From an uncultured Aquimarina sp. (GTDB lineage Bacteria > Bacteroidota > Bacteroidia > Flavobacteriales > Flavobacteriaceae): a stretch of DNA of 64,000 nt. The stretch is taken from assembly GCF_947500065.1 (NCBI RefSeq), contig NZ_CANMQT010000016.1:1-64000 (forward strand). The letters run 5' to 3'. Positions 24,113-31,605 of this stretch are shown piece after piece (positions within the stretch are counted from its first letter, which is position 1; each line of letters begins with the position of its first letter). The notes under the pieces are model-generated. The model saw only the letters and a list, made by a program, of their open reading frames with translations. It was not told the DNA's origin and did not search any database. Position numbers and translations under genes: made by a program.

Positions 24113-24688
24113 TTATGGATTAAATGGGCAACTTGTCCAAGGATATGCGCATTGGTTTTTTCTTTCAATCCAACCAGTATATTTGTTTTTGTTATGTGTA
24201 AAAGAAACTTTTGCCCAAAGTCCATCAGTGTCTATCAATTCTAGTTTTAAAAATTTACCTGATTTACAAACTAATTCAGAATTTAAGTCTGGTTTTTGAT
24301 AAAAAGGAACTCCTAAAGAATCTGGTAAAGACATATCTGCAATGTTAATTTTTAGATTTTTAAGCTTAACCCACATATTAAATGTAGAGGCTAGTTTCTT
24401 ATTAATTGAATCTTCCTTTCCAGGACCAACCATTAAATTTTGAATTTTAGCCCAACCATTTCGCGATTCTTTTATTGCGATTTTATACCATTGAGTCCTT
24501 ATTTTCTTATAATCAATTTTTAAAGACATTATTGATTTTCCTTTAATATTATCATAGATTACCAATGAGTCACTAGAAGTATTGTCAAAATAACATTCCA
24601 CATAATCATCATAAAAAAACTTAGTTTTCGTTTGAGAATTACACACGAATGAATAGAAAATTACTATAACTATTATTATGTTTTTCAT
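24113..24688 (-). CDS. secreted SH3-like cassette protein, 191 aa
   Basis: The start is placed at MKNIIIVIVIFYSFVCNSQ (24688), a signal peptide; the upstream MCKLCILTN of the ORF is unlikely to be used. After a beta-rich first half, the segment VPFYQKPDLNSELVCKSGKFLKLELIDTDGLWAKVSFTHNKNKYTGWIERKN has the look of a bacterial SH3b domain, with conserved GLWAKV and GWI. Ends with NQCAYPWTSCPFNP. Such domains usually bind peptidoglycan or peptides, but the partner is unknown. The stop is 17 bp from site 10. Confidence 0.75.
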   Translation of the reverse strand: MKNIIIVIVIFYSFVCNSQTKTKFFYDDYVECYFDNTSSDSLVIYDNIKGKSIMSLKIDYKKIRTQWYKIAIKESRNGWAKIQNLMVGPGKEDSINKKLASTFNMWVKLKNLKINIADMSLPDSLGVPFYQKPDLNSELVCKSGKFLKLELIDTDGLWAKVSFTHNKNKYTGWIERKNQCAYPWTSCPFNP

Positions 24689-24697
24689 GTTCGTTAA

Positions 24698-24800
24698 GAT
24701 ACATAGTTTACACAAGTTAAAGATTAGGTGTTTACACTAAATATACACAGACCTTTAGGTTTAGTACAAACGCCCTATGTTTTTTATACCGTGTTGTTCG
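24698..24800 (-). other. possible diverged attC-like site 11
   Basis: GGTGTTTACACTAAA and TTTAGTACAAACGCC form an imperfect 15-bp stem, with ACATAG/CTATGT further out and a GTGTTGTTC core on the right as in other family B sites (GTGTTGTAC). The left core is not recognisable. It lies exactly where a cassette boundary is expected, but the sequence is unlike the other families. Confidence 0.4.
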
Positions 24801-24803
24801 TAG

Positions 24804-25784
24804 TTATTTTTCCATTTGCTTTAGAATCCAATCCATAAGTTCATGTTTATTTATAGCATCCCAAGTTGATTGGGTATTCTTTTTTTGTGATGGATTATCT
24901 TCAGGTTGTAAAACAATTAATTCAGTATTTTTATTTCCTGACAGTTCCAACTCAGCTAAAAAACCAACCATATCTGTCGAATTATTCTCATACAAAGTTC
25001 TTAGTTGCTTTGTTAACTTATATTTTATTGCAGGTTCTATATATGCCCTAACAGCAAAACCTTTGTAAATCTTAACATTTTTATTTTTTTCATCAAAGTA
25101 ACTGTATGATGAGAAATTGTGATAACTCTCTGGATTAGTTTTGGGAGTACCTTTCAAATGTGTTTCCAATAAATAATTTATAAATTTCGGTTCCCAAAGG
25201 TCAATTCGGTTTATTCTGATATCACGTTTATGTTGATACCATTTTCTTGTAAAATCCAATGTGAAATTGCAAATGACAATACCTTTTATGTTGAGTTGAA
25301 ATTCGAGATTACTCTCTTTCATAAATTTAATATATCGCATCGCTCTATGTCCAACTAAACTTGCTCCTAAAAAGAAAATGTTGTCATTTGGTAAATTATG
25401 TTTATCGAAGATTTCTTGAATTAGCTTGTGCGTAGAAATCATAGATGATTTAGAAAAGTAAAAGTCAAGAGGAATTTCGGTTGAAACTGACAATACCGCA
25501 AAGCCTTTTTCCAATGCTTGAGTATACATCTGTTTTGAGCTCCTGTTCTTCTTGTCATACCTTGAATCCTCAAGGAAAATAAGCACACCTTTAAGTTCTT
25601 TATTTTCAGGAAGCATTAGAGTATAACCTTTTTGAATAAAAGGGAAAAAGTCATTTTCTCCCGTTCCAACTCTAAGGCTATCATTTTTTGCTGGTTCGTA
25701 ATATTCAACCATTTTCTGTGAAAAAGAATTTATACTTAAAAGAATAAAAAAGAGCAAAAAAAATAGCTTAAAAGTCAATTTCAT
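24804..25784 (-). CDS. secreted alpha/beta-hydrolase-like cassette protein, 326 aa
   Basis: Signal peptide MKLTFKLFFLLFFILLSINSFS, then an alpha/beta-hydrolase-like arrangement: ELKGVLIFLEDSRYD (first strand and oxyanion region), FAVLSVSTEIP, and IFFLGASLVGHRAMRYI where the nucleophile elbow would be. The usual GxSxG reads GASLV, so the last glycine is shifted, and a C-terminal His is plausible in NKHELMDWILKQ. Activity is uncertain. It fills a cassette of the second array between the sites at 24698 and 25803. Confidence 0.72.
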   Translation of the reverse strand: MKLTFKLFFLLFFILLSINSFSQKMVEYYEPAKNDSLRVGTGENDFFPFIQKGYTLMLPENKELKGVLIFLEDSRYDKKNRSSKQMYTQALEKGFAVLSVSTEIPLDFYFSKSSMISTHKLIQEIFDKHNLPNDNIFFLGASLVGHRAMRYIKFMKESNLEFQLNIKGIVICNFTLDFTRKWYQHKRDIRINRIDLWEPKFINYLLETHLKGTPKTNPESYHNFSSYSYFDEKNKNVKIYKGFAVRAYIEPAIKYKLTKQLRTLYENNSTDMVGFLAELELSGNKNTELIVLQPEDNPSQKKNTQSTWDAINKHELMDWILKQMEK

Positions 25785-25802
25785 TATTGGTTGTTATTAA
25801 TT

Positions 25803-26003
25803 ACGCACAATGTTTAATATATGTGTCGTAGCCGTGCAAAATGTTACCCAACTCTCGACATTTCCCTGCCTACCTGTCGGATGGCAGGCAGGTGCGCATT
25901 GATTGCTGTTTTTTCATTTTTGCAAGCATTGCGCCTTCATAAATATACAAAGACCTTTCGATTTAGGCTTAATCAACTATGATCACATATATCGTGTTGT
26001 ACA
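25803..26003 (-). other. attC-like site 12 (family B with hairpin insertion)
   Basis: The left arm AATATATGTGTCGTAGC and right arm ACTATGATCACATATATCGTGTTGTAC are family B. The left core is AAT rather than AAC, as in site 10. The same GC hairpin (CCTGCCTACCTGTCGGATGGCAGGCAGG) is inserted at the same place as in site 10. Confidence 0.72.
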
Positions 26004-26006
26004 CAG

Positions 26007-26762
26007 TTATTTTATAGCTTTAATCAGATTTTCCTTGGCTAACTTTAAAATTTCATGTAATTCTTTTAGAGATATTTCTTCTGCGTTATTAAAGTCAACT
26101 AGAACATGGTCATATTTTTTAGGATATTTTTCTTGTATTGCGTCTCTAACGAAGTTTACCGCAGGTCTTAGATGGCGATACTCTCCATCAACAATAATAG
26201 ATGATTTATAGAGCGCACAGAATAAACTATAAATGTTGTTAGACTCACATATTCGATTATCATTTTTATTCCAGCTTTTCTTAGAATCAATTAGTTTAAT
26301 AGTCTTTTCAATAATTTTCACTTCAATTTCACTAGGTTTGAACCAATTTCCTTGTAATTGTGCGTCTTGAAAGTTAAATTCTTTAATGACCATAGGGAGT
26401 ATTTTTGTCCCGTCTTCAAAGTTTCCAGCATAATAGCCATCTGTATATTGAATAAGTGTTGCTATTCGTTTAGGCATATTAGGCCAAGAAATCTCTACGA
26501 ATCTTTGAACTGTATCGTTTTTGATGATGGTGAATTCCATTGGAGATTTGCCATATGGAGCTAGAATGATAGTAGTTAAAGCCTTCCCATCCTTAATTAT
26601 ATTATACCTTCCCTGATGCACTTTTCCATTCTCATCAGTGTAGGATCCAAACCAAAGAAGTTCTTTCTGTGCGAAAATATTACTAGAAACGAAAAATAGA
26701 AGTAGTAAAAGAAGAAGATTTGTGTAAGACGGTGATTTGATTTTTTTGATTGATGATTGCAT
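26007..26762 (-). CDS. secreted cassette protein with DUF6197-like C-terminus (tentative)
   Basis: A signal peptide (LLLLLLLFFVSSNIFAQ) precedes 100 residues of beta-rich sequence (WFGSYTDENGKVHQGRYNI). The C-terminal half (KLIDSKKSWNKNDNRICESNNIYSLFCALYKSS...HVLVDFNNAEEISLKELHEILKLAKENL) shows the spacing of the DUF6197 family: W.K, C...A, then FN.A followed by a helix. DUF6197 proteins are normally cytoplasmic, so a secreted form would be unusual; the match was made by eye. Sole gene of its cassette. Confidence 0.72.
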   Translation of the reverse strand: MQSSIKKIKSPSYTNLLLLLLLFFVSSNIFAQKELLWFGSYTDENGKVHQGRYNIIKDGKALTTIILAPYGKSPMEFTIIKNDTVQRFVEISWPNMPKRIATLIQYTDGYYAGNFEDGTKILPMVIKEFNFQDAQLQGNWFKPSEIEVKIIEKTIKLIDSKKSWNKNDNRICESNNIYSLFCALYKSSIIVDGEYRHLRPAVNFVRDAIQEKYPKKYDHVLVDFNNAEEISLKELHEILKLAKENLIKAIK

Positions 26763-26850
26763 GATTTTTATATTTAACGGTTAAATATAAGAGTCTAATT
26801 AAATCAAAATGTTACAGTTCTATAGGATAGTAAAGTATGCTCTGTAATTG

Positions 26851-27030
26851 GTTACAACTTTAAATATATGGTAAGTGGGGTAGAAAACAAGAGATTATTT
26901 TCGATTTAGACACAAGCCAATTTTTTTATCTTTTCAATTTTAAAGCCAAATCAAAAGATTTGGCGACTTCGCAAATAGACAACAACTTTTTGATTAATCA
27001 CTAATCGCCCTATTTGCTATAGTGTTGTAA
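26851..27030 (-). other. attC-like site 13, divergent family
   Basis: AAC is at 26856-26858 and GTTGTA at 27024-27029, bounding a ~170-bp stretch with an internal perfect stem GCCAAATC/GATTTGGC. Outer arm similarity is weaker (TTAAATATATGG against CTATAGTGTTG). The ends TTACAAC and GTTGTAA are themselves complementary. It belongs to the same class of sites by position, size and ends but shares little sequence with families A-C. Confidence 0.58.
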
Positions 27031-27036
27031 AACGTT

Positions 27037-27429
27037 TTAATCTTTTAATTCCAGTTTAGTTTTCTTACGGTCTGGATCAACCCAATTGATAGTCCAAAGA
27101 TTTATGTTATCGATGCTAAATTTAGACAAATCGATCTCAAAAACCTCTTTGAATTCTTTGTTTAATGCTTGGGTAGCTGTCAGATTAATGGCTTTACTTT
27201 CGTTATCAGCTACAGCATTAACTTCGTAAATCAATAATGCAGAATTTTCAGATGAATTCTTTGTTTTGATAATTAGAGACTCATTTACTATATTAAGTTC
27301 AGGCTTTTCACTCATTTCAGAATAAAATACTCCTTTCTCTCCAATAGAACAGGCTCCCAGTAAACCTGCAATTAAAGCAATAAATAATAACGTTTGAAAT
27401 CTGATATTTTTTAATTTTAATAGTTTCAT
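27037..27429 (-). CDS. cassette-borne lipoprotein, 130 aa, first in array 2
   Basis: The lipobox LIAGLLGACSIG predicts a lipid-anchored protein. The mature part is a single beta-sandwich-like domain (ELNIVNESLIIKTKNSSENSALLIYEVNA...FEIDLSKFSIDNINLWTINWVDPDRKKTKLELKD). Not recognised. It is the cassette closest to the attI-like dyad at 27450-27490 and ends 6 bp from site 13. No catalytic residues are apparent. Confidence 0.75.
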   Translation of the reverse strand: MKLLKLKNIRFQTLLFIALIAGLLGACSIGEKGVFYSEMSEKPELNIVNESLIIKTKNSSENSALLIYEVNAVADNESKAINLTATQALNKEFKEVFEIDLSKFSIDNINLWTINWVDPDRKKTKLELKD

Positions 27430-27449
27430 TTATTTGATGTTAAATGTTT

Positions 27450-27490
27450 TAGAACAACTATATATAGTTACCTTCTGAACTATATAAAGT
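27450..27490 (-). other. second attI-like site, head of array 2
   Basis: AACAA, then TATATAGTTAC and AACTATATA six bases later, align with AACAA, TATATAGTTAC and AACTATATA in the dyad at 7935-7969. The perfect arms here are TATATAGTT (27461-27469) and AACTATATA (27478-27486). The AAC at 27453-27455 would be the crossover triplet. The neighbouring gene is an ordinary membrane protein, not a recombinase. A terminator or promoter element is an alternative reading. Confidence 0.55.
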
Positions 27491-27519
27491 ATCCTCCTAA
27501 TTAAGAATTGTAAAGGCTA

Positions 27520-28038
27520 TTAAAATAAATCCTCTACTTCACTTTTAATAGCGGATAAAGCAGTATCACTAGGAGAACCTTTTTCTACTATTGCGGTCAG
27601 AATCATTTCCCTCATTTTACTAGCAGAATCTACTTCTTCCTTTAAAACAGTCTGACGAACTAATGCTATAGTCCCATTCTTGGCTGCTTTCACAATATTC
27701 CAACATTCATCAGAGATGTATATCTGTTGCGTAAGATTATGATCAAATTCTTGCTCGATAGTATGCACAAGTAAAGATTCATAATTCTTTTTGTCTTCAT
27801 TAAGAGGAGGAGTTCTAAGTAATAACTTACCTGGAGAAATTCGTTCTAAAAAGAGTACTATACGCTCATAAGCTTGTAGCCTTAATGGAAGTGCTTGCTT
27901 CTGATTTTCTTTGTGTAATAAAAACCTTCGTCTTTTTTCCTCGTTATCCGTATGTGTTTTGAAATAATATAACGCCAATAAGGTTATAAAAAGCGATGGT
28001 ATAAGGGAGATTAATAACGGTACAATTTCTAATTTCAT
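27520..28038 (-). CDS. conserved membrane-anchored protein, 172 aa
   Basis: One N-terminal transmembrane segment (VPLLISLIPSLFITLLALYYF) is followed by a basic helix (EEKRRRFLLHKENQKQALPLRLQAYERIVLFLERISP) and a cytoplasmic helical domain with FDHNLTQQIYISDECWNIVKAAKNGTIALV. This matches a conserved flavobacterial family of unknown function that I know only as hypothetical. It follows the glutamate-synthase-like gene after 10 bp, so the two are probably one operon. Chromosomal gene bordering array 2. Confidence 0.85.
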   Translation of the reverse strand: MKLEIVPLLISLIPSLFITLLALYYFKTHTDNEEKRRRFLLHKENQKQALPLRLQAYERIVLFLERISPGKLLLRTPPLNEDKKNYESLLVHTIEQEFDHNLTQQIYISDECWNIVKAAKNGTIALVRQTVLKEEVDSASKMREMILTAIVEKGSPSDTALSAIKSEVEDLF

Positions 28039-28048
28039 TTATTTTGAT

Positions 28049-29623
28049 TTATGTATTGTCTAATTCTTTATATCGTCCTCCTAAATAAGAACAGTCTTTT
28101 AAATCCTGTGCACACGTATAGGCTACAGGTGTTTTACTGTATTTAAAAGAATCTTCGAGTGTCTTAGTTAGTTCACCATCATCGACATTTACATCAATAT
28201 CTTTCATAGTAAATTGAGAAGGATGTTCATATCCAGCAGCATGAGTGATTTCTACAAGTTCTTTTCTGAAAGATTTAAAGTATTGTGCCAATCGATCAGA
28301 TTTAAGAGGAACATTAATTCCCTTTTGTAACCATTTACTTTGCGTAGCAATACCGCTTGGACATCTATTGGTATGGCATATCTGCGCTTGTATACAACCA
28401 ATGCTCATCATTGCTTCACGAGCAACATTGATGCAGTCTACGCCCATTGCAAATGCCATAGCAGCTTTTGCTGGGAACCCTAGCTTTCCACTTCCGATAA
28501 AAACGACTCTATCGGTTAGGTTATGCTTCTGGAATATCTTGTAAATCGCACTGAAACCATAGATCCAAGGTAACGATACATGATCAGCAAAGCTTGGTGG
28601 AGCGGCACCAGTTCCACCTTCACCACCATCGATGGTTATAAAATCAGGACCTCGATTGGATTTCACCATTAATTCTGCAAGTAATTCCCATTGTTCAGTT
28701 TTACCGATAGCAGCTTTAATACCAACTGGTAATCCCGTTTCTGATGCAATATCTTCTATTAATTGTAATAATTCCGGAACATCCTTAAAGGCTTTGTGAC
28801 TAGAAGGAGATAACACATCTTTTCCTACTTCTACACCTCTTATTTTTGCTATTTGGGGAGTAATTTTGGCTCCTGGTAATACGCCTCCTTTCCCCGGTTT
28901 TGCACCTTGAGAAAGTTTAATTTCGATGGCTCTGATGAATGGATTGTTTTCAACTAAAGCTTTCATCTTTTCCATAGAAAAATTACCATCATCAGTACGA
29001 ACACCAAAGTAGCCTGTTCCAAAATGAAAAACTACATCACCACCATTGCTATGATATGGAGATAATCCTCCTTCTCCCGTATTATGGTAAGCATCAGCTT
29101 TTTTTACTCCTACATTTAAGGAATCTACTGCACGAGCAGAAAGTGATCCAAAGCTCATAGCAGAAACATTAATAGCAGATGCAGGTCTATATGGTTTTCT
29201 ACGCTCATTATATGCGCCCATTACTTTAGCACAAGGCAAAAACGTTTTATCAATTTTGTTTGGATGTCCTTTCTCCATTTGGAAAGGAATCATACAGTTT
29301 TTTATGAAAATATGCTGGTGCTGATAGATGTCTCTATCGGTTCCAAAGCCTTCGTAGTTATTTTCATTTTTAGAGGAAGCATATACCCATCCTCTTTCAA
29401 TTCTATTAAATGGAAGTTCTTCTCGATTATTAGCTACGAAATATTGCCTCATTTCTGGCCCGATACTTTCCAAAAGATATCGTAGATGTCCAACAATAGG
29501 AAAATTATGACTTACCGTATGTTTTTTGTTAAAGAACATATCTCTTATCGCAACCAATACAAGTGCGATCAAAACCCACATCCACCAAGATATAGAGCCA
29601 AGGAAATTTAAGATAGCATCCAT
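28049..29623 (-). CDS. FMN-binding glutamate synthase-like protein
   Basis: Membrane-tethered member of the GltB FMN-domain family, 524 aa. An N-terminal transmembrane helix (WWMWVLIALVLVAI) precedes a TIM-barrel FMN domain with GEGGLSPYH, SQGAKPGKGGVLPG, IDGGEGGTGAAPPSF and VFIGSGKLG. Cysteines in CIQAQICHTNRCPSG match the 3Fe-4S site of glutamate synthases. It lacks the glutaminase domain, so it is not a full glutamate synthase; the physiological substrate is unknown. Co-directional with and 10 bp from the downstream membrane protein gene. Confidence 0.94.
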   Translation of the reverse strand: MDAILNFLGSISWWMWVLIALVLVAIRDMFFNKKHTVSHNFPIVGHLRYLLESIGPEMRQYFVANNREELPFNRIERGWVYASSKNENNYEGFGTDRDIYQHQHIFIKNCMIPFQMEKGHPNKIDKTFLPCAKVMGAYNERRKPYRPASAINVSAMSFGSLSARAVDSLNVGVKKADAYHNTGEGGLSPYHSNGGDVVFHFGTGYFGVRTDDGNFSMEKMKALVENNPFIRAIEIKLSQGAKPGKGGVLPGAKITPQIAKIRGVEVGKDVLSPSSHKAFKDVPELLQLIEDIASETGLPVGIKAAIGKTEQWELLAELMVKSNRGPDFITIDGGEGGTGAAPPSFADHVSLPWIYGFSAIYKIFQKHNLTDRVVFIGSGKLGFPAKAAMAFAMGVDCINVAREAMMSIGCIQAQICHTNRCPSGIATQSKWLQKGINVPLKSDRLAQYFKSFRKELVEITHAAGYEHPSQFTMKDIDVNVDDGELTKTLEDSFKYSKTPVAYTCAQDLKDCSYLGGRYKELDNT

Positions 29624-29634
29624 TATAAATTAAA

Positions 29635-30918
29635 TTATTGAGCGTTTAAATAGTCTAATGCTAATTGCGACATTACTTTTACTCCTAGTACCAATCCACT
29701 TTCATCAATATAAAAATCAGGTGTATGATGAGAAGCTGCTTTTTCTGTTTTAGGAGATTTTCCTCCTAAAAAGAAATAGAAACCAGGAACTACTTCCTGA
29801 AAATACGAAAAATCCTCGCCTCCTGTAGTTGCTTTTGATAAAACTACATTTTCTTTTCCGGCGATTCCTTCTATAGTAGGTAGCATTTGTTTAACAAGAG
29901 CTGGATCATTATACGTAATGGAGGTGTTATTCTGAAATTCTATCGTTGCGTTTCCACCATAAGCTTTTGCCAATGCAGGAACCATTTCGTTCATACGACG
30001 GATAATCTTTTCACGCATTTTTGGATCAAGGGTTCGTACGGTTCCTATCATTTCTGCACTTTCTGGAATGATATTAAATCGTACACCACTGGTGATTTTA
30101 CCAACAGTAATAACGGCAGCTTCATCTACTAATGGTGATTCTCTACTAATAATAGTTTGTAAACCATCAATTATTTTAGCAGAGATTAAAATAGGATCAA
30201 CACCTGTCCATGGCGCAGATCCGTGAGTTTGCTTTCCTTTTACATTAATTACAAAACGTTCTACCGCGGCCATAGTTCCACCTGGCTTATAACGCACCAT
30301 ACCAACAGGAGTTCCTGAATTGATATGTAATCCAAAAATAGCATCTACATCAGGATTTTTAAGAACACCTTCTTTGATCATCAATTTTGCTCCGCCTTCT
30401 TCACCTGGTGGTGGTCCTTCTTCAGCTGGTTGAAAAATAAATTTAACTGTACCCGTTATTTTTTCTTTATTCTTGCTTAAAACTTCAGCGACTCCCATTA
30501 GAATTGCAATATGAGTATCGTGACCGCAGGCATGACTTACTCCAACTTCGGTGTCTAGAAATGTTGTTTTTACTTTTGATTTAAAAGGTACATCTGCTCG
30601 CTCTGTAACCGGAAGTGCATCAATATCTGCTCTCAGCGCAACTACTTTACCTGGTTTATTACCTTTTAAAATACCTACTACGCCTGTCTTTGCTACGTTT
30701 TCGGTTACTTCAAAACCAAGGCCTTTTAGATGTTTTGCAATTTTCTTTGCAGTTTCGAATTCACGATTAGAGAGTTCCGGATTCTGATGAAAATCTCTTC
30801 GCCATTCGATAACTTTACTCTCAATGTTTTCTGACATTGTATTTACATCAGCGTCTATTGTTTGTGCTTGTATACTACAACATAATAGGAGTAAAGCGAT
30901 TAGTATATTGTTTTTCAT
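29635..30918 (-). CDS. secreted M20-family amidohydrolase
   Basis: Zinc-dependent amidohydrolase/carboxypeptidase of the M20D type (hippurate or N-acyl-amino-acid hydrolase group), 427 aa. A signal peptide (MKNNILIALLLLCCSIQA) directs it to the envelope. Metal-binding elements are visible: RADIDALPV, SHACGHDTHIAILMG, FQPAEEGPPPGEEGG and a C-terminal GGEDFSYF. The dimerisation domain sits between about residues 205 and 320. It ends 11 bp before the GltB-like start and follows the DsrE-like gene closely, suggesting one transcript. Confidence 0.95.
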   Translation of the reverse strand: MKNNILIALLLLCCSIQAQTIDADVNTMSENIESKVIEWRRDFHQNPELSNREFETAKKIAKHLKGLGFEVTENVAKTGVVGILKGNKPGKVVALRADIDALPVTERADVPFKSKVKTTFLDTEVGVSHACGHDTHIAILMGVAEVLSKNKEKITGTVKFIFQPAEEGPPPGEEGGAKLMIKEGVLKNPDVDAIFGLHINSGTPVGMVRYKPGGTMAAVERFVINVKGKQTHGSAPWTGVDPILISAKIIDGLQTIISRESPLVDEAAVITVGKITSGVRFNIIPESAEMIGTVRTLDPKMREKIIRRMNEMVPALAKAYGGNATIEFQNNTSITYNDPALVKQMLPTIEGIAGKENVVLSKATTGGEDFSYFQEVVPGFYFFLGGKSPKTEKAASHHTPDFYIDESGLVLGVKVMSQLALDYLNAQ

Positions 30919-30931
30919 GGAGTTAGTTGAG

Positions 30932-31468
30932 TTAAAAATTAATGAGTTTGTAGTTTTTGTTTTGTAGTTGTACCAAAGCTGTCATTGCTGATAACGCAAT
31001 TTGTATTTTAGGGTGTACATCCGATTTAGAGATCTTTCTATGAGCAGCCGTCTGACCACATAAAATGATTTGAACTCCTTTATCAGTGAGCGCTGATATT
31101 AAAGGGGTATTGGGATTATTTACACTAAACTTTTCGTTGTATTTTTTATTGTTTAAGATATCGTTAGCAGCGTTACCATGGATAACAAGTGCTACTTTTA
31201 GATGAGCTAAAGGTACTCCGGCATCCACATGCATATTAAGATATCTAGCCGCTGTGTGTATTAGGGGATTTACTTTTGTACTATCTCCAAAAGATCGTCC
31301 AACATCAAAAACAGCTTTTAAATGATCAGTTGTATTCGTTTTGAAATCTGGATTCTTTACTTCGTAAGTTTTACCATACTCAGTAATGACAGTTCCTTTT
31401 TTAGATTCTTTTTGACAAAAAAGTATTCCTGGGAGTACAACCAGAATAAATAAAATTGTGTGTTTCAA
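30932..31468 (-). CDS. secreted DsrE/F-like protein
   Basis: A 178-aa protein with a signal peptide (MKHTILFILVVLPGILFC) and a DsrE-like fold: HLKAVFDVGRS, ARYLNMHVDAGVPLAHLKVALVIHGNA, then ALTDKGVQIILCGQTAAHRKISKSDV. The single cysteine in ILCGQTA is at the position used for sulfur relay in this family, but periplasmic members have no proven function. It lies 13 bp upstream of the M20 gene and is probably the first gene of that operon. Confidence 0.9.
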   Translation of the reverse strand: MKHTILFILVVLPGILFCQKESKKGTVITEYGKTYEVKNPDFKTNTTDHLKAVFDVGRSFGDSTKVNPLIHTAARYLNMHVDAGVPLAHLKVALVIHGNAANDILNNKKYNEKFSVNNPNTPLISALTDKGVQIILCGQTAAHRKISKSDVHPKIQIALSAMTALVQLQNKNYKLINF

Positions 31469-31543
31469 GTTTTGATTTTTTCGCTTCTAAAGATATTCAA
31501 AAATCTATTAAAGGAAAGTTAAAATATGTTTTTGATCTCTTAT

Positions 31544-31583
31544 AAACAAAAAAAAGCATATTTCTGATTTCTCGAAATATGCC
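31544..31583 (-). terminator. intrinsic terminator of the second T9SS metalloprotease
   Basis: On the minus strand GCATATTTC and GAAATATGC form a 9-bp stem around GAGAAATCA, followed by eight T residues. It starts about 23 bp after the stop of the gene at 31606. A clear rho-independent terminator. Confidence 0.8.
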
Positions 31584-31605
31584 TTTTGTTTATGCTGAAG
31601 AGGAA

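Noticed and set aside
23950-24244. 90-aa and 70-aa plus-strand ORFs at 23972-24299
   Set aside because: They overlap the site at 23895 and the antisense of the SH3-like gene; no independent support.
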